Shown one piece after another: positions 36,523 through 45,057 of a DNA stretch of 64,000 nt (position 1 is the first letter of the stretch; each line of letters starts with the position of its first letter). Origin of the DNA: Myxococcota bacterium (GTDB lineage Bacteria; Myxococcota_A; UBA9160; SMWR01); contig JAKVBI010000020.1 of NCBI GenBank assembly GCA_022447545.1, forward strand, positions 62,001 to 126,000, in the 5' to 3' direction. The notes under the pieces were generated by a model. The model was not told the DNA's origin. It ran no database searches and worked only from the letters and a program-made list of their open reading frames with translations. A program made the translations under genes and the position numbers.

Positions 36523-38211
36523 TCAGGCGCTCGAGCGCAGCAGGGTACCGGGTAGTGCTCCCGTGGGTTCGGTGCCTCGCAGGACCACCTGCCCGTTGAC
36601 GATGGTGGCCGCAATGCCGTCGGATTTTTGGAGCAGGCGTAGGGAGCCGCCGGGGAGATCGTTGGACACCTCCGGCAGCCTTGGGCCTACACGGGCTGGA
36701 TCGAAGACGAGTAGATCGGCGACCAGCCCCTCTCGGAGCAAGCCGCGGTCGTGAAAGCCCCAGGCCGAGGCGGGTTCGAAGCTCAACATTCTCACGGCTT
36801 CCTCCAAACTCAGAGCTTCCTTTTCCCGAACCCAATGGGCCAGGACGTGGGTCTGGATCGATGCGTCCATGATCTGGGAGACGTGGGCTCCCGAATCCGA
36901 AAAGGTCACCACAGTTCGCGGATTGCGCATGAGTTCGAGAACAGTGTCCTGGTTCTCGTTCGCAAAGGGCTGGATGAAGAAACGTTTCAGTTCCTTTTCC
37001 AGGCAGAGGTCCAGGAACGTGTCGATCTCGTCGGCGCCACGCTCTCGCGCTATTTCGCCCACGGTTCGGTGGGGGCCCGTGGGTGTGTCCATGACGAACA
37101 TCCAGTCGAAGTCTGGCTTGCGGGCTTCGGCTCCCACGGCTTTGGGATAGGGACCATTCCGGGCAATTTCAGCCAGGCGCCCTCGAGTTGTGGGGTCTTG
37201 CAGCGCGGCCATCTGCTGGTGGAGAGGCTGCTCGCGAAGCTCGCGCCATTCCGGAAGCGAATCGAAGGGAAGCTGCGATTCGAACGAAAGAATCAAGCTG
37301 AAGTAGCGGCTGTGAACCATGCCAAACATGCGCCCGCCCGCCTGGGCAGTACGTTCGAATTCATCGGTCCAGATTCTCCAACCGTCGGGGTTCTTCAAGT
37401 TCGTACCCATGCCGAAGGTAATGGGTCGTCCGGTCTCGATAGCCAGGGCTCGTAGGCGGTCGAGATACGGGGGGATCGCGTCGCCACTGACATCCTCATT
37501 CGCCAACTCGAACACGCCCGTGTTCTCCTCGCCGAGCACGCCCACCAGCGCTCGAACCTCGTCCCAGCTGGCGAGTCGACTCGCGACTGGGCGGTCGTCG
37601 GAAGTCTGGTGGTTGCGTGTTCGAGAGGTCGTGAAGCCGACTGCGCCGGCCTTCAGGCCCGCACGCAGCTCGTGACGCATGGCTTCGATGTCTTCATCCG
37701 ACGCCTCTTCTTCGAATGCGCGCTCGCCCATCACGTAGGTTCGGAGCGCCGAGTGGCCGACATTGCCGGCGTAGTGGATCCCCTTGGGCAGTTTGTCCAG
37801 TGCATCCAGATACTCGGGATACGTTTCGAACGACCAGTCGAGACCTTTGGACATGGCGTCGGCAGAGATGTCCTCGGCCCGCTCGAGATTGCGAACGACG
37901 AGTTCCCGTCTCCCTTCGCGGGAAGGCGCCAGGGTGAACCCGCAGTTTCCCATCACCACACTCGTGACACCGTGCCAACAGGAACAGGTTCCCAACGGAT
38001 CCCAGAACACCTGAGCATCCATGTGTGTGTGCAAGTCGATGAAGCCAGGCGAAACGATTTGCCCCTCAGCATCGATTTCCTCCGACGCTGAACTGCTGAT
38101 TCGGCCGATCTCGACGATACGCCCGTTGGCGACGCCCACGTCGGCCCGGTACCTGGGCATACCGGACCCATCGACGACAGTTCCACCACGGATGATCAGA
38201 TCCAGGCTCAT
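36523..38211 (-). CDS. N-acyl-D-amino-acid deacylase-like amidohydrolase (paralogue 3)
   Basis: A 562-residue amidohydrolase 3 family protein with a GAGG site before the ATG. The metal motif is DLHTHMDAQVFWD, with the Cys ligand in VMGNCGFTLAP, and the terminal Asp in FSDSGAHVSQI. The central zone reads VFELANEDVSGD and PITFGMGTNL, with no Ser-His-Leu-Lys block, and MVHSRYFS supplies a later His. It is more distant from the copies at 11022 and 29674 than those are from each other. It is first in a leftward operon with the LLM monooxygenase and SGNH hydrolase genes. Confidence 0.9.
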   Translation of the reverse strand: MSLDLIIRGGTVVDGSGMPRYRADVGVANGRIVEIGRISSSASEEIDAEGQIVSPGFIDLHTHMDAQVFWDPLGTCSCWHGVTSVVMGNCGFTLAPSREGRRELVVRNLERAEDISADAMSKGLDWSFETYPEYLDALDKLPKGIHYAGNVGHSALRTYVMGERAFEEEASDEDIEAMRHELRAGLKAGAVGFTTSRTRNHQTSDDRPVASRLASWDEVRALVGVLGEENTGVFELANEDVSGDAIPPYLDRLRALAIETGRPITFGMGTNLKNPDGWRIWTDEFERTAQAGGRMFGMVHSRYFSLILSFESQLPFDSLPEWRELREQPLHQQMAALQDPTTRGRLAEIARNGPYPKAVGAEARKPDFDWMFVMDTPTGPHRTVGEIARERGADEIDTFLDLCLEKELKRFFIQPFANENQDTVLELMRNPRTVVTFSDSGAHVSQIMDASIQTHVLAHWVREKEALSLEEAVRMLSFEPASAWGFHDRGLLREGLVADLLVFDPARVGPRLPEVSNDLPGGSLRLLQKSDGIAATIVNGQVVLRGTEPTGALPGTLLRSSA

Positions 38212-38346
38212 GGCGACCTCACTTCATCTTCCAGCCAGGGCACCGAGGGCCCGTGGCATGGGTTGGGTGTCAAAAGGGGTCAAACGCTCATCTCAGGATA
38301 CGTCAAATGGGGATCTTGGTGTTGAACCCGATTCGAGCGCCGGATG

Positions 38347-38709
38347 TCAGTCCCAGTGGCCTTCGGCGTAGGGTGTGTTCCAACAGTGGGCCAGGCGGCC
38401 GTTTTCGAGTTTGAAGACCTCGATCCCGCACATCGCCAAGTCGTTCTTCCGCGTGGCGGTCATGTTCCATACAGACGTGACCATCGTATCGCTCGCGTGG
38501 GTGATCACTCGGTCGATGACGATCCCCATCTCCTCGATGCCGAATTTCACTCGAGCGATCTGCTCATCGTGGCTCAAGGTCGTCACCTTGCCCGGGTCGT
38601 GGCGAGTGATTGGATCCGCACAGAGCTCTCGGATCAGCTCAAGCTTCCCCTGATTGTTGACTTCGTCCCAGTAGCGCTCCAGCACGATCTGCGCCGCAGG
38701 TTTGGCCAT
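38347..38709 (-). CDS. SnoaL-like / NTF2-fold protein
   Basis: A 120-residue NTF2-like protein resembling SnoaL/ketosteroid-isomerase-type small proteins: YWDEVNNQGKLELIRELCAD, YRPD-like ITRHDPGKVTTL, VWNMTATRKNDL and a closing VFKLENGRLAHCWNTP. It may isomerise, hydrate or simply bind a small hydrophobic molecule. GAGGAG precedes the ATG. It diverges from the fourth D-aminoacylase-like gene, with 130 bp between the starts. Confidence 0.85.
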   Translation of the reverse strand: MAKPAAQIVLERYWDEVNNQGKLELIRELCADPITRHDPGKVTTLSHDEQIARVKFGIEEMGIVIDRVITHASDTMVTSVWNMTATRKNDLAMCGIEVFKLENGRLAHCWNTPYAEGHWD

Positions 38710-38839
38710 GGCCGGGTTCTCCTCTTTACAGTTGTTTCTTCGCGGGTTTTCCGAGATCGTATCGGCTCGGAAGGTCGGTCATCTTGTCAGGGTACAACCG
38801 ACAGATGGGCTTCGGTCGCTTTCTCACAGGAGTCATTCG

Positions 38840-40540
38840 ATGCCCCTCTACGACACTGTCATTCGCAACGGGTTGATCGTCGACGGGACGGGAGCCCCCC
38901 GAATCCGGGGCGATCTCGCCATTTCGGCTGGACGCATTGCAGCACTGGGCCGCATTCCAGCCCACCAGGCCAAGCGTGAGATCGATGCCACGGGCTGTGT
39001 GGTGGCGCCGGGTTTCATCGATCTCCATACCCACTACGACGCCCAGATCTTTTGGGATCCCTATTGCAGTATGTCCGGTTGGCACGGTGTTACCTCGGTG
39101 ATGATCGGAAATTGCGGCTTCGGGTTTGCCCCGGTGGCGCCGGATGCTCGTGATGCCGCCATGCAGTCGATGACACGGGTCGAGGCCATCCCCTATGAGA
39201 CCATGAAGTCTTCCATGCCCTGGGATTGGGAGACCTTTCCCGAGTTTCTCGACAGCGTCGACCGACTCCCGAAAGCTGTCAACGTCCAAGCTCTGGCACC
39301 TCTGGCGCCAATGGTCATTGGCGCCCTGGGGTACGAGCGCGCCAAGGCGGGAGCCCTACCCGACGAGAAGGAACACGCCGAGTTGCTCCGCCTTCTCGGG
39401 GAGGCCCTGGACGCGGGTGCCGGTGGGTGGTCGACCCAATATCTTCCGCCCGATAGCGGCGTTGCGGTGCAAAAGGACTTTGATGGGTCTCCCATGGTCA
39501 CCGATGTCATGCATGAGGAGACGCTGCTCGCTCTCGCCGAGGCCATGGGGCGAACGGGTCGAGGGGTGATCCAGGTCACGTTGGTGATGCGAGACCGAAA
39601 GGACAGTTTCGATCTCGAAGAGCGAATCGCCACGGCCAGCGGCCGCCCGCTGCTCCACAACGTGATCCTCGTATACGCAGGGAACGAGCGCTGGCATCAA
39701 GATGAGATCGCGTGGCTCGCGTCTTGTCGAGAGCGCGGTGTTCCGATCTACGGCCAGGCCGTCACCAACTGCTCGGGCTTCTGGTACGAATTCAGTGATT
39801 GGAATCTTTTCGATGAGATCCCCCAGTGGGCCGAGGCAACCACCGGAACCCATGAGGAGAAGTTGAGGAAACTCGCAGATCCCGATCGCCGTCAGGGGCT
39901 GAGGGACCACCAACCCTACGTGGTGACCGTCCCCATTCCAGAGCATGTGATTACCGAGACTCGACTCGAGCAGAATGCGTCCTTCAAAGGGAAGACGGTG
40001 GGAGAGGCGGCGCAGATGTTGGGGGTCCACCCGGTAGATGCCATGCTCGACATCGCGGTTTCCGAGGATCTACGAACGGAATTCTATGGAGACCTTCCGA
40101 ACCACGGTTATCACTGCTTGGACGAACTGTTGGCGGACTCGTCGGTTCTTCCAGGCGTTTCCGACGGCGGGGCCCACATGAAGTTCACGACTCCAGGGCG
40201 ATACACGACGGAGTTACTGGTTTCGAGTGTGAGGGATCGCGACTGGTTGACTCTGGAACAGGCTCACTGGCGCCTGTCGGGTTTGCCCGCACATTGTGCC
40301 GGCTTTCGCGACCGAGGCACCCTACGCATCGGGGCTCCGGCCGATGTCGTCGTCTACGATCTCGAACGCCTGGCAGTCCTACCCATGGAACGGGTGACCG
40401 ACCTGCCGGCCGGCCAGTGGCGCCGCGTGCAGCGTGCGTGTGGCTACCGGCACGTGTTGGTCAACGGAGTGCCCACCATCGAGGACGATCGGGAATTGAG
40501 CACGGCTCCCGGGCGGTTGCTGCGCCACGGATTGGGTTGA
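38840..40540 (+). CDS. N-acyl-D-amino-acid deacylase-like amidohydrolase (paralogue 4)
   Basis: A 566-residue amidohydrolase 3 family protein from the ATG at 38840 with an AGGAG site; the frame is open to 38702 but that part is antisense to the SnoaL gene's promoter. The metal motif is DLHTHYDAQIFWD, with the Cys ligand in MIGNCGFGFAP, and the terminal Asp in VSDGGAHMKF. The middle is AT neutral and has GRGVIQVTLVMRDRKD and PLLHNVILVYAG, giving a His where the copies at 11022 and 29674 have Asn-Trp-Asn. It precedes a COG2159 amidohydrolase by 96 bp on the same strand, so two unrelated amidohydrolases may act in sequence. Confidence 0.9.
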   Translation: MPLYDTVIRNGLIVDGTGAPRIRGDLAISAGRIAALGRIPAHQAKREIDATGCVVAPGFIDLHTHYDAQIFWDPYCSMSGWHGVTSVMIGNCGFGFAPVAPDARDAAMQSMTRVEAIPYETMKSSMPWDWETFPEFLDSVDRLPKAVNVQALAPLAPMVIGALGYERAKAGALPDEKEHAELLRLLGEALDAGAGGWSTQYLPPDSGVAVQKDFDGSPMVTDVMHEETLLALAEAMGRTGRGVIQVTLVMRDRKDSFDLEERIATASGRPLLHNVILVYAGNERWHQDEIAWLASCRERGVPIYGQAVTNCSGFWYEFSDWNLFDEIPQWAEATTGTHEEKLRKLADPDRRQGLRDHQPYVVTVPIPEHVITETRLEQNASFKGKTVGEAAQMLGVHPVDAMLDIAVSEDLRTEFYGDLPNHGYHCLDELLADSSVLPGVSDGGAHMKFTTPGRYTTELLVSSVRDRDWLTLEQAHWRLSGLPAHCAGFRDRGTLRIGAPADVVVYDLERLAVLPMERVTDLPAGQWRRVQRACGYRHVLVNGVPTIEDDRELSTAPGRLLRHGLG

Positions 40541-40636
40541 GGGGGGGCTTGCTCCCCAGCCAGGTACGGTGCTGAAAACGATCCGACGGCCTGGCTGGTG
40601 TTATTCTGCTCGGACCATCCCATTCCGGAGGACTCC

Positions 40637-41710
40637 ATGGCCGAGTACCGCGTGATCGATGCCGACGGACACTTCAACGAGCCCGCCGAGATCTGGGGCG
40701 AGCGCCTCGAGTCGAAGTTCCACGCGGATGCACCGCGCTACGCCCGCGATACCCAAGGGCGGATGAGGCTCGTCATCGGAGGCGAGATGAAACGGGCAAT
40801 CCCGATGCCCGAGGGGACGGTGCCCGGCCCGGGTGGCATGCGGTCTGGAGGCTACGACTCTGAGATTCGCTTGGCGGACATGGACCGCGAGGGGATCGAT
40901 GTCATGGTCATGTATCCCACCACGGGTCTCTTCTTCTACGGAATCGCGGACCTCGACCTCACCGCGGCGCTGTGCCGGGCCTACAACGACTGGGCTCATG
41001 AATTCTGCAGCGTGGCACCCGACCGTTTGGTCGCGCCGACGGTGCTTCCGCAGATGGATGTCTCTGCGTGTCTGCACGAGGTCGATCGCGCGGCCAAAGA
41101 CCTATCCCTGGGCGGAGTGATGTTGCGCCCCAATCCGATTGGGGGGCGCACGCTCGACCACCCGGCCCTGGACCCGCTGTGGTCGCGCTTGGAGGAACTC
41201 GACGTTCCCGTGGTGTTGCACGAAGGTACGACTTCGGATGTCCCCCAGGTCGGGAACGACCGCTACGAGAACTTCATGTTCCGGCATATGATCACGCACC
41301 CTTTCGAGCAGCAGATGGCACTTCTTTCTCTGATCGCAGGGGGGGTTCTGGAGCGCCATCCTGGCCTGCGCGTGCTTTGCGTCGAAGCTGGAATCGGTTG
41401 GGTGCCGTATTGGATCGAGCGCATGGATCATCATCTGAAGGAGTGGGGCCACGCCAGTATTCCGCTCGAGTTGAGCGCCTCGGAGTACTTCGCCCGGCAG
41501 TGCTTCGTTTCCTCGGATGCCGAGGAGACGTTCATTCCTCAGGTGATCAGCGCCGTCGGGGACGAGAGCCTGTGCTTCTCCACCGACTACCCCCATCCCG
41601 ACCACGAATTCGACGGAATCGTCGCGTCGCTTTCGAATCGCACGGACATCTCCGAGGAGTCGAAGCGTAAGATTCTAGGTGAGAATGCTGCGCGAGCCTT
41701 CGGTCTGTAG
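40637..41710 (+). CDS. COG2159 amidohydrolase (amidohydrolase 2 family)
   Basis: A 357-residue protein from the ATG at 40637 with a GGAGG site. DADGHFNEP supplies the first metal-binding position (Asp-x-His), RLADMDREGIDVMVMYPTTG is the family's early block, VVLHEGTTSD carries the barrel His, CVEAGIGWVPYWIERMDHH the next, and FSTDYPHPDHEFD the terminal Asp. Members include ACMSD-like decarboxylases and hydrolases of aromatic breakdown products. It is paralogous to 9732-10811. A perfect hairpin lies 43 bp after its stop. Confidence 0.93.
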   Translation: MAEYRVIDADGHFNEPAEIWGERLESKFHADAPRYARDTQGRMRLVIGGEMKRAIPMPEGTVPGPGGMRSGGYDSEIRLADMDREGIDVMVMYPTTGLFFYGIADLDLTAALCRAYNDWAHEFCSVAPDRLVAPTVLPQMDVSACLHEVDRAAKDLSLGGVMLRPNPIGGRTLDHPALDPLWSRLEELDVPVVLHEGTTSDVPQVGNDRYENFMFRHMITHPFEQQMALLSLIAGGVLERHPGLRVLCVEAGIGWVPYWIERMDHHLKEWGHASIPLELSASEYFARQCFVSSDAEETFIPQVISAVGDESLCFSTDYPHPDHEFDGIVASLSNRTDISEESKRKILGENAARAFGL

Positions 41711-41752
41711 AGCGAAGGTTTTTCAGGATCTCCGAGCGTCCCCAGAAATGAA

Positions 41753-41783
41753 TCGGGCGAGAGGCATGTCGCCTCTCGCCCGA
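41753..41783. terminator. Bidirectional terminator hairpin
   Basis: A perfect 13-bp stem (arms 41753-41765 and 41771-41783) with a 5-base loop lies between the convergent amidohydrolase and thiolase genes. On the minus strand it is followed by a short T-rich stretch (TTCATTTCT). The GC-rich stem and its position between two stop codons make it a credible shared terminator. Confidence 0.75.
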
Positions 41784-41816
41784 GTTCCAAATGGGGATGC
41801 GCCGACTCTTTGGCGA

Positions 41817-43022
41817 CTACAGACTGGATTTCTCCAGGATGTGCACGCCACAGGCCGAGGCGAGGCCGATCACGTGGGCAAGGCCCACCTTGGCTCCCTC
41901 GATCTGTCGGGGGCCTGCCTCGCCGCGGAGGTGATGGCAGATCTCCCAGATATTGGCGATGCCTGTGGCTGCGATGGGGTGGCCTTTGGACTGCAGGCCC
42001 CCGGAGACGTTGACCGGGGTCGACCCATCCCGGAAGGGTGCACCTGATTTGAAGAAGTCGACAGCGCCACCTTCTTCGCAGAGCATAAGGTTGTCGTAGT
42101 GGACGAGTTCCGCCGTGGCGAAGCAGTCGTGCAACTCGACCAGATCGAGATCCTCGGGTCCCACGCCAGCCTGCTCGTATGCTTGTTTGGCAGCGTTGCG
42201 GGTCAAGGTGTTCACATCGGGCAGGACCTGGCAGGCCTCTTCGAACGGGTCGCTCGTGAGAATCGACGCCGAGATCTTGATGGCACGCCGTTGCTGTTCG
42301 AGGGAGAGGGTCTTGAGTTTGGATTCACTCACGACCACAGCGGCTGCCGCCCCGTCGCAATTGGCCGAGCACATGGGACGCGTGTTCGGATAGGCGATCA
42401 TGAGGTCTCCCATGATCTCTTCGAGCGTCATCTTCTTCGTGTAGGCGGCCAGAGGATTCAGGGTCGAGTGCCCGTGGTTCTTTTCTGAGATCTGTGCAAA
42501 CAGCTCGAAGTTGGCACCTCCGTACCGGTGTCCGTACTCCATTCCGATCTGAGCGAAGACGCCGGGCATGGTCTCGGTGCCGATTCGTCCGTCCACCGCA
42601 GCAACGGCGCCGTAGCGGCCCGAGCGCTGCCAGGCTTCACCATCCTTGGCGCGGCTTCCACCTGCAAGCAGGCCCGCGCCTGCCAACTTCTCCACACCCA
42701 CGGCGAGGCCGAAGTCGGACTCTCCCGCCTTGACGGACATACAGGCCACGCGAAGCGCAGTGGCACCAGTCGCGCAGGCATTGGACACGTTGTAGGCCGG
42801 AATTCCCGTCTGACCCGCCTGCTTCTGGATCATCTGGGCGATGGGGCCGGCTCCCCCCATGAGGTTGCCGGCGGCGATGATGCCCATGTCTTCCATGGTC
42901 ACGCCGCCGTCCTCGAGGGCAGCGAAGGTGGCTTCACACGCCAGGTCCAGCGTGTCGAGTTCCTTGTGTTTGCCAAACTTGGTCATGTTGATGCCAAGGA
43001 TGTAGACGTTTTCCGCGCTCAT
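41817..43022 (-). CDS. SCP-x/lipid-transfer-type thiolase
   Basis: A 401-residue thiolase-fold protein of the SCP-2/acetyl-CoA acetyltransferase-like branch. The nucleophile is Cys83 (VSNACATGAT); further active-site residues are in LVELHDCFATAEL, GGLQSKGHPIAATG (His) and GLASACGVHILE (Cys). It should cleave 3-ketoacyl-CoA or catalyse a retro-aldol/Claisen step. AGGAG precedes the ATG. The DUF35 gene ends 48 bp upstream on the same strand; thiolase-DUF35 pairs form heteromeric enzymes in archaea and in actinobacterial steroid side-chain degradation. Confidence 0.93.
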   Translation of the reverse strand: MSAENVYILGINMTKFGKHKELDTLDLACEATFAALEDGGVTMEDMGIIAAGNLMGGAGPIAQMIQKQAGQTGIPAYNVSNACATGATALRVACMSVKAGESDFGLAVGVEKLAGAGLLAGGSRAKDGEAWQRSGRYGAVAAVDGRIGTETMPGVFAQIGMEYGHRYGGANFELFAQISEKNHGHSTLNPLAAYTKKMTLEEIMGDLMIAYPNTRPMCSANCDGAAAAVVVSESKLKTLSLEQQRRAIKISASILTSDPFEEACQVLPDVNTLTRNAAKQAYEQAGVGPEDLDLVELHDCFATAELVHYDNLMLCEEGGAVDFFKSGAPFRDGSTPVNVSGGLQSKGHPIAATGIANIWEICHHLRGEAGPRQIEGAKVGLAHVIGLASACGVHILEKSSL

Positions 43023-43070
43023 GATTCACTCCTGATGGGTTCGCAAAGGGTTATGGGTCGGTGACCTGCC

Positions 43071-43466
43071 TCAGGCGGCGGGTTCGAATCCAAAGTTGAC
43101 GGCCTCGACGCCTTCACTATCGGTTCCAATGGGAAAGGTGGTCAGGCGCACCGGCATTCCGAGTTTCACATTCTCAGGATCGGCCGGTGTATTGACGACA
43201 TTGGCGCGTACGCTGGTTCCGTCGCAGTCGATGATGGCCGACACGTAAGGCACGTCGATGCCAGGCGCCGCGAAGGCTACGATGGTGAAAGAGCGCACCA
43301 CGCCCTGGGTGGCAACCTTTGCCTGCTTGAACTCGGTGCCCGAGCAGCTCGCGCAGGCGTTACGACGGTCGAAGAAGCGCGCGCCGCAAGCGGTGCACTC
43401 GTGGGCGACGAGATGCGGATCGTCGCCGAGGACCAGGTACTCGACGAAGGGGATTTGTTCGGCCAC
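43071..43466 (-). CDS. DUF35 OB-fold/zinc-ribbon acyl-CoA-associated protein
   Basis: A 131-residue protein with a rubredoxin-like zinc ribbon, HECTACGARFF and CASCSGTEF (four Cys), followed by an OB-fold segment beginning GVVRSFTIVAFAAPG. This is the DUF35 architecture, known to bind CoA and to bridge or assist thiolases and HMG-CoA synthases. The start is GTG after a GAGGAG site. It is the first gene of a two-gene operon with the thiolase, and most likely its obligate partner. Confidence 0.92.
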   Translation of the reverse strand: MAEQIPFVEYLVLGDDPHLVAHECTACGARFFDRRNACASCSGTEFKQAKVATQGVVRSFTIVAFAAPGIDVPYVSAIIDCDGTSVRANVVNTPADPENVKLGMPVRLTTFPIGTDSEGVEAVNFGFEPAA

Positions 43467-43749
43467 AGGTTCTCCTCGGGAAGTGGGGGGGGCGCCTCAT
43501 TCCGGAACGGGCGACCCGATTGGAATGCAGAGGGGGTCCCTCTGCCGATCCATACTATACAGGGAAACTGGCGCAGAGCAGGGAATCCCCCACCGGCCCA
43601 TGGGGACCGCCGCCCCGGGGTGCCCGGGGCCGAATCAGAAGAGGATTGAACCCGGAAGAGGTGACTTGGGGTCGCCATCTGGTGGCCTGGCCCGCCTTGA
43701 GCGCCGTTTTTCGAGGCGTGCGCCCCTCGTTCCGGCCACAATAAATCTC

Positions 43750-44532
43750 ATGCCGACTCCTTTTCACTGGTTCTGCATTGTGACCATCCTGGCGGTGACT
43801 TTCGCCGGTGGCTTCTATCCCCTTTCGCGCAGCCGCGATGCGTTGGAAGACGCGTTTCCCATGGGCGAGGCATTTTCCGCCGGCGTCTTCTTGGCGCTCT
43901 CACTCGTCATGATGCTTCCCTCTGCGAACCTGCTGCTGGGAAAAGCTTTTCCCGATGATGACTTTCCCCTGGCGCCCCTGATCGGTGTCACGGCCTTCCT
44001 GTTTCTGCTCGCGCTCTCGCATCTGGCCCGCAAAGTCGAAGACTCGGTGGAGGGTCGCACGAGTCCCACGGTGCCCGTCATCACGACCCTCATGATCGTC
44101 ATTCCCTCGTTCTTTCTCGGCGCCGCTCTTGGGGTCAGCGCAACTGGCCAGGCGATCCTCATCTTCATTGCGATTCTTCTGCACAAATCTTCTGCGGCCT
44201 TCGCTCTGGCGCTCAAGATCGCTGCGAGTTCCCTCAGCAGGCCGTGGGTCTGGGTCGTGTTCAGCCTGTTCGCGTTCTCGACACCCACGGGAATCCTCAT
44301 CGGCGGTGGCATCGCCAGCGCGTTGGAGCCGCGAACGATGATCTTGATCAAGGGGGTCGTTCTGGCCATGGCCTCGGGGACGTTTCTCTTCATGGCGACT
44401 CTTCACGACCTGCAGAGCACGGCTCTCATCCGTCGTTGCCGGACGGGACGGGGGTTCACGGCGATGTTGGCGGGGTTCTTGTTGACTGCGCTGGTGCGCT
44501 TGCTCATGGGAGAGGCCCACCACCTGGGTTGA
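43750..44532 (+). CDS. ZIP-family metal transporter
   Basis: A 260-residue protein with about eight transmembrane helices. I use the ATG at 43750; the frame is open far upstream, but that part overlaps the DUF35 gene on the other strand. Helix 4 has ILLHKSSAAFALAL and helix 5 FSTPTGILIGGGIA, matching the His-Lys and Pro-x-Gly positions of ZIP transporters (most like the eukaryotic ZIP1-3 branch). The loop between helices 3 and 4 lacks a long His-rich stretch. It should import zinc or another divalent metal across the inner membrane. Confidence 0.88.
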   Translation: MPTPFHWFCIVTILAVTFAGGFYPLSRSRDALEDAFPMGEAFSAGVFLALSLVMMLPSANLLLGKAFPDDDFPLAPLIGVTAFLFLLALSHLARKVEDSVEGRTSPTVPVITTLMIVIPSFFLGAALGVSATGQAILIFIAILLHKSSAAFALALKIAASSLSRPWVWVVFSLFAFSTPTGILIGGGIASALEPRTMILIKGVVLAMASGTFLFMATLHDLQSTALIRRCRTGRGFTAMLAGFLLTALVRLLMGEAHHLG

Positions 44533-44595
44533 GGTCCGAAACACCGGAAGCGGGTGTTACGATGCTTTGCGCAACCCATTCTCGAGGAGAATCTC

Positions 44596-44994
44596 ATGCC
44601 GCTCGACCCGGAAGAGATGCTGATCGACACGGATGCCCTGGAGTGGAAGCCGATGGGGGAGGGGGCCTGGGGGAAGGTGCTGCGTGTGTGCGCCGAAACG
44701 GGTAGCTGGACGGTCTTGCTCAAGCAGGCCGCTGGCACCTTCGTGCCTCCACACAAGCACCTCGGGCCCGCAGACTTCTATGTACTGAGCGGTGCAGTCG
44801 AGTACCGAGGGGGAGTCGCTCGGGCGGGCACCTTCGCGCGTGAGCCTCTCGGTGCTCTTCACGAGCGAACCTCGTTTTCCGAGGAGACCGTCTACCTGTT
44901 CACTGCGTACGGGCCTCTCGCCATGTTGGGGCCCGACGGAAACGTGGTGGGCGTCGTCGATGCCGAGGCCATGCAGGCCGTCGCCGACATGTGA
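44596..44994 (+). CDS. Cupin, 2,4'-dihydroxyacetophenone dioxygenase-like
   Basis: A 132-residue single cupin domain protein from the ATG at 44596 with GAGGAG upstream. The metal motif starts with VPPHKHLGPADFYVLSG (His pair, later Glu replaced by Asp/Phe region), and the second block is GALHERTSFSEETVYLFTAY. It resembles the ChrR-like/2,4'-dihydroxyacetophenone dioxygenase cupins. A non-heme metal oxygenase or a small-molecule sensor is possible; the sequence does not decide. Confidence 0.83.
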   Translation: MPLDPEEMLIDTDALEWKPMGEGAWGKVLRVCAETGSWTVLLKQAAGTFVPPHKHLGPADFYVLSGAVEYRGGVARAGTFAREPLGALHERTSFSEETVYLFTAYGPLAMLGPDGNVVGVVDAEAMQAVADM

Positions 44995-45057
44995 GGCCAG
45001 TCCGCCGTAGCCCAGCCGTTCTCCGGGTTTGGCGTCGGAGCTCGCCTTGGCATGAAA

